Assembly: GCF_001014645.1 (NCBI RefSeq) | Contig: NZ_LASZ01000018.1 | Coordinates: forward strand, 17,814-81,813 | Source: Luteimonas sp. FCS-9 | GTDB taxonomy: Bacteria > Pseudomonadota > Gammaproteobacteria > Xanthomonadales > Xanthomonadaceae | Reading direction: 5' to 3' | Length of the DNA: 64,000 bases | Shown here: in pieces, positions 31,967 through 41,648 of the stretch | Layout of the letters: each line of letters opens with the position of its first letter | How positions within the stretch are numbered: position 1 is the stretch's first letter | Translations under genes and position numbers: made by a program | Notes under the pieces: generated by a model | Seen by the model: only the letters and a program-made list of their open reading frames with translations | Told to the model about the DNA's origin: nothing | Databases searched by the model: none

Positions 31967-32090
31967 CCATCTTCCGGTGGACGCGCAGGTCCCCGCAGGA
32001 CTTGGCACCGCGACGGGGGTCCGCACGGTGCGCGGATCCCATCAGGTTGCCCCGGCATCAAAGGGCCTGTCCCTCCGCCGGTCTCGATGG
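31967..32090 (-). promoter_or_regulatory. SAM-I (S-box) riboswitch controlling metX-metB-hom
   Basis: Read on the minus strand, the segment has the S-box core in order: P1 strand CCATC, J1/2 ATCGAGA, the kink-turn and P2 segment GGCGGAGGGACAGGCCC, then GATGCCGGGGCAACCTGAT, a P3 hairpin (CCGCGCACCGTGCGG), GGTGCCAAGTCCTGCGGGG, and the closing GGAAGATGG whose GATGG pairs with the first strand. Order and spacing fit the family consensus over the full 124 bases. It follows a promoter at 32128-32100 and precedes metX by about 100 bases. The expected logic is repression when S-adenosylmethionine is abundant. This leader fills most of the 368-base gap between metX and the divergent M23 peptidase gene. 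Confidence 0.92.
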
Positions 32091-32099
32091 ATGTCGCGC

Positions 32100-32128
32100 A
32101 GGTTGCCAGCGCCTGCGCACGATGTCAA
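32100..32128 (-). promoter_or_regulatory. Promoter of the riboswitch-metX operon
   Basis: On the minus strand a perfect -35 TTGACA (32128-32123) is followed after 17 bases by CAACCT (32105-32100), a weak -10. Initiation would fall a few bases before the P1 stem of the SAM-I riboswitch. Confidence 0.55.
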
Positions 32129-32222
32129 TCGCTTCATCCGGATGCAGCGATGGATATCCGCAACAAGGCCGATCGGGCGTCGAGACCACGGGGCGAGCGA
32201 CGCGCCGCCGCGCGACCGCCCG

Positions 32223-32228
32223 CATAAT
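32223..32228 (+). promoter_or_regulatory. -10 element (CATAAT) before the M23 peptidase gene
   Basis: CATAAT ends 7 bases before the ATG at 32236, implying a leaderless or near-leaderless mRNA. No convincing -35 is seen. Confidence 0.4.
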
Positions 32229-32235
32229 CCAGGGC

Positions 32236-33171
32236 ATGCCCCGCCGATCGCAGCGCCTCCGCCCGCTCCCGTCCCCGGCGGGCCGCGCTGTCCACCGCAA
32301 CGCGGCCTGCCGGGCCACCCTGGCCACGATCGCCGGCCTGCTGCTCGCGCTGCCGCCCGCAGCCGCGGGCCAGACGCCGTCGACCGGCGCATGGCCGGCG
32401 CCCGCGCCAGCGACCGCCCACGGCTCGGCGACGACGCCGGTCGTCCGCCTGCGCCGGCAGCCCGCCGCAGGGCGCGTCGGCATCGTCGCCGAGAACACGC
32501 TGGCCGGCCCGGTCGAGGTGTTGCTGACCGCCGACGGCCCGACGGTGGGCAGCGATCCGCCGCTCCCGGCGCGCGCGACCGTGCCCGCCCATGGCCGCAC
32601 CGTCGTCGCCTGGCTGCCCGATGCCACCGGCGGCGCGGCCGCGCTGGCGCTGCGCGCCGTGCCCGGACACCCCGGCGCGCGTCCGCGCGACGTCGAGTAC
32701 GCCTATCCGCTGCGCGGCGCTCCGGTTCGGATCGCCCAGGGCTTCGGGGGCGGCTTCAGCCACCGCCACGACGAACACCGGTATGCCGTGGACTTCGCGG
32801 TGGACGAGGGCACGCCGGTGCTGGCGGCGCGCGACGGCGTCGTCATGCAGGTCGAGGCCGACGTCTGGGGCAATGCGCGCACGGCCGCGGCGACCGACGA
32901 CCCGGCCCGCGCGAATTTCGTCCGGGTGCTGCACGACGACGGCACGATGGCGCTGTACGCGCACCTGCAGCGCGGCGGCGTGATCGTCGCGCCGGGCGAG
33001 CGCGTGCGCCGCGGCGACATCCTCGGCTTCTCGGGCGACACCGGCGCCAGCACCGGCCCGCACCTGCACTTCGCGGTCCAGGCCAACCGCGGCCTGCGCC
33101 TGGAATCGCTGCCGTTCCGCATGTTCGGCCCCGGCGGTGTGCTGCGCTTCGCCGAGCCCGGGCCGGACTGA
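32236..33171 (+). CDS. Secreted M23-family (LytM-type) metallopeptidase
   Basis: A 311-residue protein with a long basic N-terminal region, a hydrophobic signal segment (about residues 27-45, [19 protein letters not shown]) and a C-terminal M23 domain (about 160-300). The zinc motif is complete: [15 protein letters not shown] (His and Asp ligands), followed by LYAHL and the final HLHFAVQ. The domain cuts peptidoglycan cross-links or acts as a LytM activator of amidases. The middle part (about 70-150) is a beta domain often found in periplasmic M23 proteins. ATG 32236 follows a CATAAT box and gives a normal export signal. It is divergent from metX. Confidence 0.88.
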   Translation: MPRRSQRLRPLPSPAGRAVHRNAACRATLATIAGLLLALPPAAAGQTPSTGAWPAPAPATAHGSATTPVVRLRRQPAAGRVGIVAENTLAGPVEVLLTADGPTVGSDPPLPARATVPAHGRTVVAWLPDATGGAAALALRAVPGHPGARPRDVEYAYPLRGAPVRIAQGFGGGFSHRHDEHRYAVDFAVDEGTPVLAARDGVVMQVEADVWGNARTAAATDDPARANFVRVLHDDGTMALYAHLQRGGVIVAPGERVRRGDILGFSGDTGASTGPHLHFAVQANRGLRLESLPFRMFGPGGVLRFAEPGPD

Positions 33172-33185
33172 CCCGGCCCGCCGCG

Positions 33186-33191
33186 TATAAT
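33186..33191 (+). promoter_or_regulatory. Consensus -10 element (TATAAT) upstream of prfC
   Basis: A perfect TATAAT occurs 15 bases after the M23 peptidase stop and 51 bases before the prfC ATG, giving prfC its own promoter with a leader of about 45 bases. The -35 region is not recognisable. Confidence 0.5.
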
Positions 33192-33242
33192 CGCCGGCTT
33201 CCCGACACCTCGAGACCGCACGCGCGCGCGTGCGCCGCCCGC

Positions 33243-34847
<1,605 letters not shown>

Positions 34848-34929
34848 CGGGCGCCGCCGCGTCGCGGTCTGACAGGACCGCGGCGCGGGGTCATAATCCG
34901 GCCGGTCCCTCCCCCGTCGGACGCACGTC

Positions 34930-35583
34930 ATGACCACCCCTGCCCTTTCGCTGCGCGAGAAGCGCGAGGAATTCGCGAGCGCGCTGACCCATGGCCTGGG
35001 CGCCACCGCCGCGCTGGCCGCCGGCGCGGTGCTGATCACGCTGGCCGCGCTGTTCGGCAACGGCTGGCAGCTCGGCGCCTCGATCGTCTTCGGCGTCACG
35101 CTGCTGCTGCTCTACCTGGCCTCCACGCTGTACCACGCCGTCCACCACCCGGTCCTCAAGGGCCGGCTGAAGGTGTTCGACCACTGCGCGATCTATCTGC
35201 TGATCGCCGGCACCTACACGCCGTTCACGCTGATCGGGCTGCGCGGCACGCTCGGCTGGTGGCTGTTCGGCACGATCTGGACGCTGGCGCTGGCCGGCGT
35301 GGTCTTCAAGCTGTTCTACACCGGCCGCTTCCGTGGGCTGTCGACCGCGATCTACGTGGCGATGGGCTGGCTGGTGGTGATCGCGATCGGGCCGGTCGCC
35401 GCCGCGCTCGACACCTGGACCCTGAGCTGGATCGTTGCCGGCGGCGTCTTCTACACGCTCGGCACGTTCTTCTACATGCGCGACTCGATTCCGTACGCGC
35501 ATGCGATCTGGCACCTGTTCTGCATCGCCGGCAGCGTGTGCCACTACGTCGCGGTACTGGCGCAGGTCGTGCCGTCGCCCTGA
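34930..35583 (+). CDS. Hemolysin III family (YqfA/PAQR-like) membrane protein
   Basis: A 217-residue inner-membrane protein with seven predicted helices. Family motifs are LREKREEFASALTHGLGA at the start, STLYHAVHH in the second or third helix, FDHCAIYLLIAGTYTPF (the conserved D-H-x(6)-G-[ST]-Y-T-P), and the final IWHLFCIAGSVCHYVAV. The conserved His and Asp residues match the zinc-binding set of PAQR/hemolysin III proteins. Despite the family name, haemolysis is not established for most members and lipid or membrane homeostasis is more likely. A CATAAT box lies 33 bases upstream of the ATG. Confidence 0.93.
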   Translation: MTTPALSLREKREEFASALTHGLGATAALAAGAVLITLAALFGNGWQLGASIVFGVTLLLLYLASTLYHAVHHPVLKGRLKVFDHCAIYLLIAGTYTPFTLIGLRGTLGWWLFGTIWTLALAGVVFKLFYTGRFRGLSTAIYVAMGWLVVIAIGPVAAALDTWTLSWIVAGGVFYTLGTFFYMRDSIPYAHAIWHLFCIAGSVCHYVAVLAQVVPSP

Positions 35584-35687
35584 AGCGGCGCCGCGCCGCG
35601 CGCGTCACGGACTGAACGCACGACAACGGATTCACCCGGGCTTGATCGATCCGGCGGGATGGTGCCGCGTAAAAAGGACCCACCGCG

Positions 35688-37670
35688 ATGACCGATTCCA
35701 CGCCCACTGCCACGTCGCCGACGCGGCGCCCGCCTGCAGACCGCCTGCGCGGCGCGTTCGCCGGCCACCCGGTGCGCATCGTGCTGGCGGTCCTGGCGGT
35801 GCTGTTGCTGCTGCTGATCCTGCTGTGGGACTGGAACTGGTTCAAGGGCCCGGTCGAGCGCATCGTCAAGGCGCAGACCGGCCGCACATTGCAGATCGGC
35901 GGCGATCTCGACGTCGACCTGGGCCGGGTCACCACGGTTCGCGCCGACGCGCTGCGGTTCGCCAACGCCGACTGGGCCGAAGAACGCACCATGGCCGCGG
36001 CCGACCGGCTCGAGATCCAGGTCGAGGTGTTTCCGCTGCTACGCGGCAAGGTCCGCCTGCCGGAGATCCGCCTCGCCCAGCCGGTGCTCCTGCTGGAAAC
36101 CAACCCCGAAGGCGGCAGCGGCAACTGGGATTTCGGCCTGGGTGGCGGCGATGGCGAACCGATGCAGATCCGGCGCCTGTGGGTCGACGACGGGCGTCTT
36201 CGCTTCGTCGACGCGCCGGGCCGGACCCGCATCGACGTACGCCTGGCCAGTCGCGAATCGCGTGCGGGCGCCGATGCGGCGCCCGCGATCGGCATCGAGG
36301 GCGACGGCCAGTGGAGCGGCAACCGGTTCACGCTCGAGGGCGTGGCCGAGTCCCCGCTGGCGCTGCAGGACGAGGACAAGCCCTACCACCTCGACATGCG
36401 CGCCGCCGCGGGCACGACGCGCGCGCATGTGCGCGGCAGCATCACCGCGCCGCTGGAGCTGCGCGACTTCGACCTGCAGTTCGCGCTGTCGGGCCAGAAC
36501 CTCGAACACCTCTATCCGCTGGTCGGCGTCGCGATGCCCGACACTCCGCCCTACGCGCTCGACGGGCGCCTGACCCGGGACGGCCAGACCTGGCATTACG
36601 ACGGCTTCACCGGCAAGGTCGGCCAGAGCGATCTGGGCGGCTCGGCCGCGATCACCGTCGGCGGCGACCGGCCGTTCCTGAAGGCCGACCTGGTCTCCAA
36701 GCGCCTGGACTTCGACGATCTGGCCGGCTTCGTCGGCGGCACCCCGGACGCGGAAGACGGCGAGCCGCTGGATCCCGAACTCGTGCAGCGCGAGCAGGCG
36801 CTGGCCGCGAAGGGCAAGGTGATTCCCGACACGCCCTACGAACTGGGCAAGCTGCGGGCGATGGATGCGGACGTGCGCCTGCGCGCGCATCGCATCAACG
36901 CGCCGAAGCTGCCGATCGACGACATGGACGCCCACCTCAAGCTCGAGGCCGGGCTGCTGCGCCTCGACCCGCTGAACTTCGGCGTCGCCGGCGGCAACAT
37001 CCGCTCCACGATCCGGATGGACGCGCGCAACGACACGATCGATACCCGCCTGCAGGCCAGCATCCGCCGCGTCGACCTGGGCGGCCTGTTCCCCGACACC
37101 GCGCTCGCCAACCAGGCCGTCGGCAAGATCGGCGGCGACTTCAACCTGGCCGGCACCGGCAACTCGGTCGCCGCGATGCTCGGCAGCGCCAACGGCGACA
37201 TCGCCGTCGGCATGGGGGCGGGGCGCGTCAGCAACATGCTCGTCGAGCTGGCCGGCATCGACATCTACGAGACCCTCAAGTACCTGATCGGCAAGGACAA
37301 GCAGATCCCGGTGCGCTGCGCGTTCGCCGATTTCGGCGTGCAGAAGGGCGTCATGGAAAGCCGTGCGCTCGCATTCGACACCAGCGACACGATCATCGTC
37401 GGCAGCGGCCGCATCGACCTGGGCGAGGAGGCGCTGGACATGGAGCTGCGTCCGCGGCCCAAGGACCGCAGCATCCTCGCGCTGCGCTCGCCGCTGGTCA
37501 TCGGCGGCACGTTCGCCGACCCGAGCTTCCGTCCCGACATGGCGCGGCTGGGCCTGCGCGGCGCCGTCGCGCTGGCGCTGGGCTCGATCGCGCCGCCGGC
37601 CGCGCTGCTGGCGACCCTGGAACTGGGCGGCGGCGAGGACAGCGGCTGCGGCGGCGAATACGCGAAGTGA
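35688..37670 (+). CDS. AsmA-family envelope protein
   Basis: A 660-residue protein anchored by one helix (about residues 28-47, IVLAVLAVLLLLLILLW) with a large periplasmic part. The N-terminal AsmA pattern is VERIVKAQTGRTLQIGGDLDVDLG. The C-terminal part contains AsmA_2-like segments, including VGKIGGDFNLAGTGNSVAAMLGSANG and EEALDMELRPRPKDRSILALRSPLVIGGTFADP. The family forms long grooves that move or tolerate phospholipids between membranes. AAGGA is 10-14 bases before the ATG at 35688. It is monocistronic and converges on the glycosyltransferase gene, leaving 4 bases between the stops. Confidence 0.9.
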   Translation: MTDSTPTATSPTRRPPADRLRGAFAGHPVRIVLAVLAVLLLLLILLWDWNWFKGPVERIVKAQTGRTLQIGGDLDVDLGRVTTVRADALRFANADWAEERTMAAADRLEIQVEVFPLLRGKVRLPEIRLAQPVLLLETNPEGGSGNWDFGLGGGDGEPMQIRRLWVDDGRLRFVDAPGRTRIDVRLASRESRAGADAAPAIGIEGDGQWSGNRFTLEGVAESPLALQDEDKPYHLDMRAAAGTTRAHVRGSITAPLELRDFDLQFALSGQNLEHLYPLVGVAMPDTPPYALDGRLTRDGQTWHYDGFTGKVGQSDLGGSAAITVGGDRPFLKADLVSKRLDFDDLAGFVGGTPDAEDGEPLDPELVQREQALAAKGKVIPDTPYELGKLRAMDADVRLRAHRINAPKLPIDDMDAHLKLEAGLLRLDPLNFGVAGGNIRSTIRMDARNDTIDTRLQASIRRVDLGGLFPDTALANQAVGKIGGDFNLAGTGNSVAAMLGSANGDIAVGMGAGRVSNMLVELAGIDIYETLKYLIGKDKQIPVRCAFADFGVQKGVMESRALAFDTSDTIIVGSGRIDLGEEALDMELRPRPKDRSILALRSPLVIGGTFADPSFRPDMARLGLRGAVALALGSIAPPAALLATLELGGGEDSGCGGEYAK

Positions 37671-37674
37671 GGGT

Positions 37675-38685
37675 TCAGGCGCCGGCGATGCGGGACGCGT
37701 CCGCCGCGGGCGCGCCCACCGGCGCGCCCTGGCCGGCGGGGTGCCAGTCTCGGACGAAGTACAGCGGCCGCTGCTTGGACTCCTCGTACAGCCGGCCCAG
37801 GTATTCGCCGATCACGCCCAGCGCGACCAACTGCACTCCGCCCAGGAACAGGATCACCGCCATCATCGTCGGCCATCCGGCCACGCGGTCGCCGAACAGC
37901 ATCGCCTTGGCGATGACCCACAGGGCGAACGCGAAGGCCCCGAGCGCGGTGAACACGCCGACGTAGGTGGCCAACCGCAATGGGGCCGTCGAGAAGCTGG
38001 TCACCCCTTCGAGCGCGAAGTTCCACAGACGCCAGAAGCCGAACTTCGTGCGCCCCGCCAGCCGCGCGTTGCGCTCGTAGGGCAGCGAAACCCGGTTGAA
38101 CCCGATCCAGCCGAAGAGTCCCTTCATGAAGCGGTGGCGCTCGCGCAACTGGCGCAGCGCCGCGAGGGCCCGCGGCGAGAGCAGCCGGTAGTCGCCGGTG
38201 TCGGCCGGCACCGGCGTCTTGGCCAGGCGCTGCATGACCCGGTAGAACAGGTGCGCGGTGAGCTTCTTGGTCCAGCGTTCGCCCTCGCGACTGACGCGGG
38301 TGCCGTGCACGTCGTCGTAGCCCTGTCGCCACAGCGCGACGAAGCGCGGAATCAGCTCGGGCGGATCCTGCCCGTCGGCATCGAGGATCATCGCCGCCCC
38401 CTCGGTCACCAGGTCCAGGCCCGCTGTCAGCGCGATCTCCTTGCCGAAATTGCGCGACAGCCGCAGCAGCGACACGCGCCGGTCCCCGGCCGCCAGGCCC
38501 TGCAGCACCTCCCAGGTGCCGTCCGCGCTGCCGTCGTCGACGTACAGCACGCCGGCCGCGATCCCGTCGCCGGCCATCGCGTCCATCACCATGGCGATCC
38601 GGGGGTGCAGCAGCGGCAGCGATCGCGCCTCGTCGAACGCGGCGATGACGATCGTCAACCGCTCGGCCGGCAGAACGCCGCTCAC
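37675..38685 (-). CDS. Family 2 glycosyltransferase, GtrB/DPMS-like, with two membrane helices
   Basis: A 336-residue GT-A enzyme of the polyprenyl-phosphate sugar synthase type. The N-terminal catalytic domain has [44 protein letters not shown] and the metal-binding [12 protein letters not shown]. At the C terminus two transmembrane helices (about 240-262 and 278-300) are followed by [19 protein letters not shown], as in GtrB and ArnC-like enzymes. It probably charges undecaprenyl phosphate with a sugar at the cytoplasmic face; the sugar cannot be inferred. Start is GTG at 38685, overlapping the mtgA stop by GTGA, so the pair is translationally coupled. Confidence 0.9.
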   Translation of the reverse strand: MSGVLPAERLTIVIAAFDEARSLPLLHPRIAMVMDAMAGDGIAAGVLYVDDGSADGTWEVLQGLAAGDRRVSLLRLSRNFGKEIALTAGLDLVTEGAAMILDADGQDPPELIPRFVALWRQGYDDVHGTRVSREGERWTKKLTAHLFYRVMQRLAKTPVPADTGDYRLLSPRALAALRQLRERHRFMKGLFGWIGFNRVSLPYERNARLAGRTKFGFWRLWNFALEGVTSFSTAPLRLATYVGVFTALGAFAFALWVIAKAMLFGDRVAGWPTMMAVILFLGGVQLVALGVIGEYLGRLYEESKQRPLYFVRDWHPAGQGAPVGAPAADASRIAGA

Positions 38686-39461
38686 TTGAGTGCGTCCAGG
38701 TACGCCTCGCCGCCGAGCTGGCGCGCATTGCGCTCGATCCACTGCGCCCGACGCTGCACGTAGGGGCCGGGATGCGAGGCGCTGTAGCGCCGGGGGCTCG
38801 GCAGCACGGCGGCGAGCCGCGCGCTCTGCGCGCCCGAGAGCTGCGCCGCATCCGTGCCGAAGTGCCGGCGCGCGGCCGCCTGCGCGCCGTAGACGCCGTC
38901 GCCGAACTCGGCGACGTTGAGATAGACCTCGAGGATCCGCGTCTTCGGCCACAGCCATTCGATCAGCAGCGTGTACCAGGCTTCCAGGCCCTTGCGGATC
39001 CAACTGCGCCCGCTCCACAGGAACAGGTTCTTCGCGGTCTGCTGGCTGATCGTGCTGGCGCCTCGCGTCGAGCGGCCGCGTGCGTTGTGCGCACGGGCCT
39101 GCTCGATCGCCTCGAGGTCGAAGCCACGGTGCCGCGCGAAGTTCTGGTCCTCGGCCGCGATCACCGAGACCGCGAGCGAAGGCGCGATCCGGTCCAGATC
39201 CCGCCACTGGTGGTACAGCGCGAAGTCGGCCTCGCCGCCGCGCCAGGCCTCGACCTGGCGGATCGCCATGAACGTCGAGAACGGGGGATCGACGACGCGC
39301 AGCACCAGCACCTGCAGCACCGTGAAGGCGACCGCCACGACAGGCAGCCACAGCAGCCGGCGCAACCACCGACGGCGCCGCGGCGCCGCGGCGCGACGTC
39401 CGACCACGCGCGCTTGCGCGGCGTCGCCGTCGCCCCCATCTTCTCGAACCGATTGCATCAT
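38682..39461 (-). CDS. mtgA: Monofunctional peptidoglycan glycosyltransferase MtgA
   Basis: A 259-residue GT51 enzyme that polymerises lipid II into glycan strands. The basic N terminus and membrane helix (about residues 33-55, [19 protein letters not shown]) precede the catalytic domain. The catalytic glutamate is in [14 protein letters not shown], followed by [28 protein letters not shown] and [21 protein letters not shown], all strongly conserved. There is no transpeptidase domain. The start is ATG 39461 or the next codon 39458; a TACAGT box lies 7 bases upstream. The glycosyltransferase gene is coupled to its stop. The divergent gene is hslO. Confidence 0.94.
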   Translation of the reverse strand: MMQSVREDGGDGDAAQARVVGRRAAAPRRRRWLRRLLWLPVVAVAFTVLQVLVLRVVDPPFSTFMAIRQVEAWRGGEADFALYHQWRDLDRIAPSLAVSVIAAEDQNFARHRGFDLEAIEQARAHNARGRSTRGASTISQQTAKNLFLWSGRSWIRKGLEAWYTLLIEWLWPKTRILEVYLNVAEFGDGVYGAQAAARRHFGTDAAQLSGAQSARLAAVLPSPRRYSASHPGPYVQRRAQWIERNARQLGGEAYLDALK

Positions 39462-39522
39462 GGCGGCCACTGTATCGGGCATGCCCGATGCCGCCAATCG
39501 CCGCCCGCCTCCGAACGCATCC

Positions 39523-40428
39523 ATGACCGAAACCTCCGCTCCCGACAGCGACCGCCTGTCCCGTTTCCTGCTCCAGCGCGCCGGCGTGCGCGGCGTGCGG
39601 GTCCACCTGACCGAGACCTGGCGACGGGTGCTGTCCAACGCCCGCTACCCCGCCTCGGTCGAGGTGCTGCTGGGCGAGGCCTGCGCCGCGTCGGCGCTGT
39701 TCACCGGCCATGCCAAGGTGGACGGCCGACTGTCGGTCCAGCTGCGCGCTTCCGGGCCGCTGCGCGCCCTGTTCGCCGAGTGCACCGCGGCCGGCACGAT
39801 CCGCGGCATCGCGCGCATCGCCGACACGGGCGCGGACGCCATTTCCCGCGACCTGCGCACGCTCGGCGACGACGCCCTGCTGGCCTTGACGATCGAGAAC
39901 CCCTCCCAGGGCCGTGACCCGATGCGCTACCAGGGACTCGTGGGCCTGGAGTCGGAGTCGCTGTCGGGCGCGTTCGAGGACTATTTCCGCCAATCCGAGC
40001 AGTTGCCCACGCGCGTGCTGCTCGCGGTCGAAGGCGAACACGCGGCAGGTCTGATGCTGCAGAAGCTGCCCGGCGATGTCGGCGACGAGGACGGCTGGAA
40101 CCGCGCGAGCGTGCTGTTTGACACGCTTTCCACCGGCGAGCTGATTGGATGGCCCGTCGAGACGCTGCTCGGCCGTCTGTTTCCCGACGACGACCCGCAG
40201 TTGATCGGCGAGCGCCCGCTCGCCTTCGCCTGTTCGTGCTCGCGCGAACGCGTGGAGGCGATGCTGGTCTCGCTGGGGGAAGAGGAAGCGAGGGCCGCCG
40301 CGGCCGATGGCGAGGCGGCGGTGACGTGCGAGTTCTGCGGGCAATGCTACCGGTTCACGCCCGACGAGATCGAGGCGCTGCTGGCCGCGCCGGCGATCAG
40401 CGGCGAGGGCTCGGATCGGTTGCAATAG
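39523..40428 (+). CDS. hslO: Redox-regulated chaperone Hsp33 (HslO)
   Basis: Hsp33 is a cytosolic holdase activated by oxidation, when its C-terminal zinc centre is lost. The 301-residue protein shows the N-terminal [39 protein letters not shown], and the zinc site CSC (Cys237, Cys239) with CEFC (Cys269, Cys272). An additional Cys275 lies in the same loop. ATG 39523 gives the usual N terminus; ATG 39481 would add 14 residues. It is divergent from mtgA and monocistronic. Confidence 0.95.
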   Translation: MTETSAPDSDRLSRFLLQRAGVRGVRVHLTETWRRVLSNARYPASVEVLLGEACAASALFTGHAKVDGRLSVQLRASGPLRALFAECTAAGTIRGIARIADTGADAISRDLRTLGDDALLALTIENPSQGRDPMRYQGLVGLESESLSGAFEDYFRQSEQLPTRVLLAVEGEHAAGLMLQKLPGDVGDEDGWNRASVLFDTLSTGELIGWPVETLLGRLFPDDDPQLIGERPLAFACSCSRERVEAMLVSLGEEEARAAAADGEAAVTCEFCGQCYRFTPDEIEALLAAPAISGEGSDRLQ

Positions 40429-40452
40429 ACCCGGGATGCACCACCAGCGGGA

Positions 40453-40481
40453 TTGTTAAATAAACATAAACCCTCTAGAGT
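40453..40481 (+). promoter_or_regulatory. Promoter of the 283-aa secreted protein gene
   Basis: TTGTTA (40453-40458), a 17-base AT-rich spacer and TAGAGT (40476-40481) form a reasonable sigma70 promoter in an otherwise GC-rich region. It leaves a leader of about 45 bases. Confidence 0.55.
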
Positions 40482-40532
40482 GGGAAGGGTGAATCTGGGG
40501 AACTTCCCGGCGGCGACCGGGTCTCATCGGCC

Positions 40533-41384
40533 ATGCGACTGTCCTTGACGCCACTGCTGCTCGCCTCCGCCCTCGCCCTGTGCACGGCGACGGGCGCGCA
40601 TGCGCAGGAAAGGCGCAACCAGACCGTGCTGCCGGTGCTCGACACGTCCGGCAAGGTCGAGGCGTTCCTCGTACTCGAACCGGCCGCTCCCAGCCAGGCC
40701 GGCGGCCGCTGGCGCCTGGGCGAGAACCGCTTCGATGCGGCCTTCGGGCTCGAGCCCGGTAGCTCGCTCGCGTTGCTGTGCAGCCCCGGCAGCAGCTTCA
40801 ATGGTGCGGTCAGCAGCCTGGCCCGCAACTGCCAGCTCGCCTCCCTCGACGACCCCGCGCCCGGCAACCGCCGCGCGACCGCGACCGCGGCCTTCAGCCG
40901 CCCCGGCGGTGGCGTGGGCGTGACGCTCGGCGAAGGCCGCGACACGCTGCCCGGCTGGCTCACGCCGGCCCGCGGCGGCTCGGCCGGCCGGGTCGACGTC
41001 CACGACCTCACCGTATTCGCCAAGAAGAGCATCGGCGACGACGCCTACGTGTCGTTGGCCGGCACGCTCGCCAAGGCCACGCTGATCCCGTCGGCGACCG
41101 CGCCGGCCGACCTCAGCGACCAGTGGACCAGCAGCAGCCTGAGCGTCGGCGGCGGGATCGGCCGCTTCAGCGCGAACATCGTCGGCCAGGTCGTCGACAC
41201 CCCAGGGCTGCCGAAGTGGGAAGGCCTGGGTGTGGGCGTCAGCTGGCGCACCCCCTGGAGCGGCCAGCTCACCGTCGGTGCCGAGAACGTCGTCACCCGC
41301 GGCAAGAACCCGTTCTCGCGGATGGCCGACCTGCCCGACGACGACGGCGCAGTACCGTACATCCGGTACCAGCAGGATCTGTAA
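40533..41384 (+). CDS. Secreted protein of unknown function
   Basis: A 283-residue exported protein. The signal peptide is MRLSLTPLLLASALALCTATGAHA (cleavage about residue 24). The mature part is rich in Gly, Ser, Ala and alternating polar strands such as WTSSSLSVGGGIGRFSANIVGQVV and LGVGVSWRTPWSGQLTVGAENV. That pattern, together with the aromatic C-terminal end (PYIRYQQDL), suggests a small outer-membrane or periplasmic beta-structure. One pair of cysteines (LLCSPGS, RNCQLA) could form a disulfide. No enzyme motif is seen. It has its own promoter at 40453 and a strong intrinsic terminator directly after the stop, so it is expressed alone. Confidence 0.75.
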   Translation: MRLSLTPLLLASALALCTATGAHAQERRNQTVLPVLDTSGKVEAFLVLEPAAPSQAGGRWRLGENRFDAAFGLEPGSSLALLCSPGSSFNGAVSSLARNCQLASLDDPAPGNRRATATAAFSRPGGGVGVTLGEGRDTLPGWLTPARGGSAGRVDVHDLTVFAKKSIGDDAYVSLAGTLAKATLIPSATAPADLSDQWTSSSLSVGGGIGRFSANIVGQVVDTPGLPKWEGLGVGVSWRTPWSGQLTVGAENVVTRGKNPFSRMADLPDDDGAVPYIRYQQDL

Positions 41385-41387
41385 GAA

Positions 41388-41410
41388 GGGCGCCATTGGC
41401 GCCCTTTTTT
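41388..41410 (+). terminator. Intrinsic terminator of the 283-aa secreted protein gene
   Basis: A GC stem (GGGCGCC / GGCGCCC) with an ATT loop is followed by six T residues, four bases after the stop codon. It has the classical intrinsic form. Confidence 0.92.
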
Positions 41411-41524
41411 GTCTTGATCCAAGCGCGGCGCACAGGCCGAGCCTGAACCCCTATTCAGCTTGAAAGGCTTTGGTATCGCCTCCCGGAAGGACTTCACGTC
41501 GCGTAGGCGCGCCGTTAACGGACC

Positions 41525-41553
41525 TTTAATTTTCCTCTCGCCCTCGCTAGTAT
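41525..41553 (+). promoter_or_regulatory. Promoter of the TonB-dependent receptor gene
   Basis: TTTAAT (41525-41530), a 17-base spacer and TAGTAT (41548-41553). The leader would be about 90 bases and contains a perfect inverted repeat, CTTGGGG/CCCCAAG at 41610-41627, shortly before the GGAG ribosome site. Confidence 0.45.
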
Positions 41554-41648
41554 CGGCTGCGATCTTGCCGAATTTGGCGTTTCGATTGACGCCTGCGGCA
41601 GGTTCCTTTCTTGGGGACAACCCCAAGACTCACCTTGGAGAGAGAGAG

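Noticed and set aside
34930..35583. Name 'hemolysin' suggesting a virulence toxin
   Set aside because: The protein is a seven-helix PAQR-like membrane protein. No haemolytic activity is implied by the sequence.
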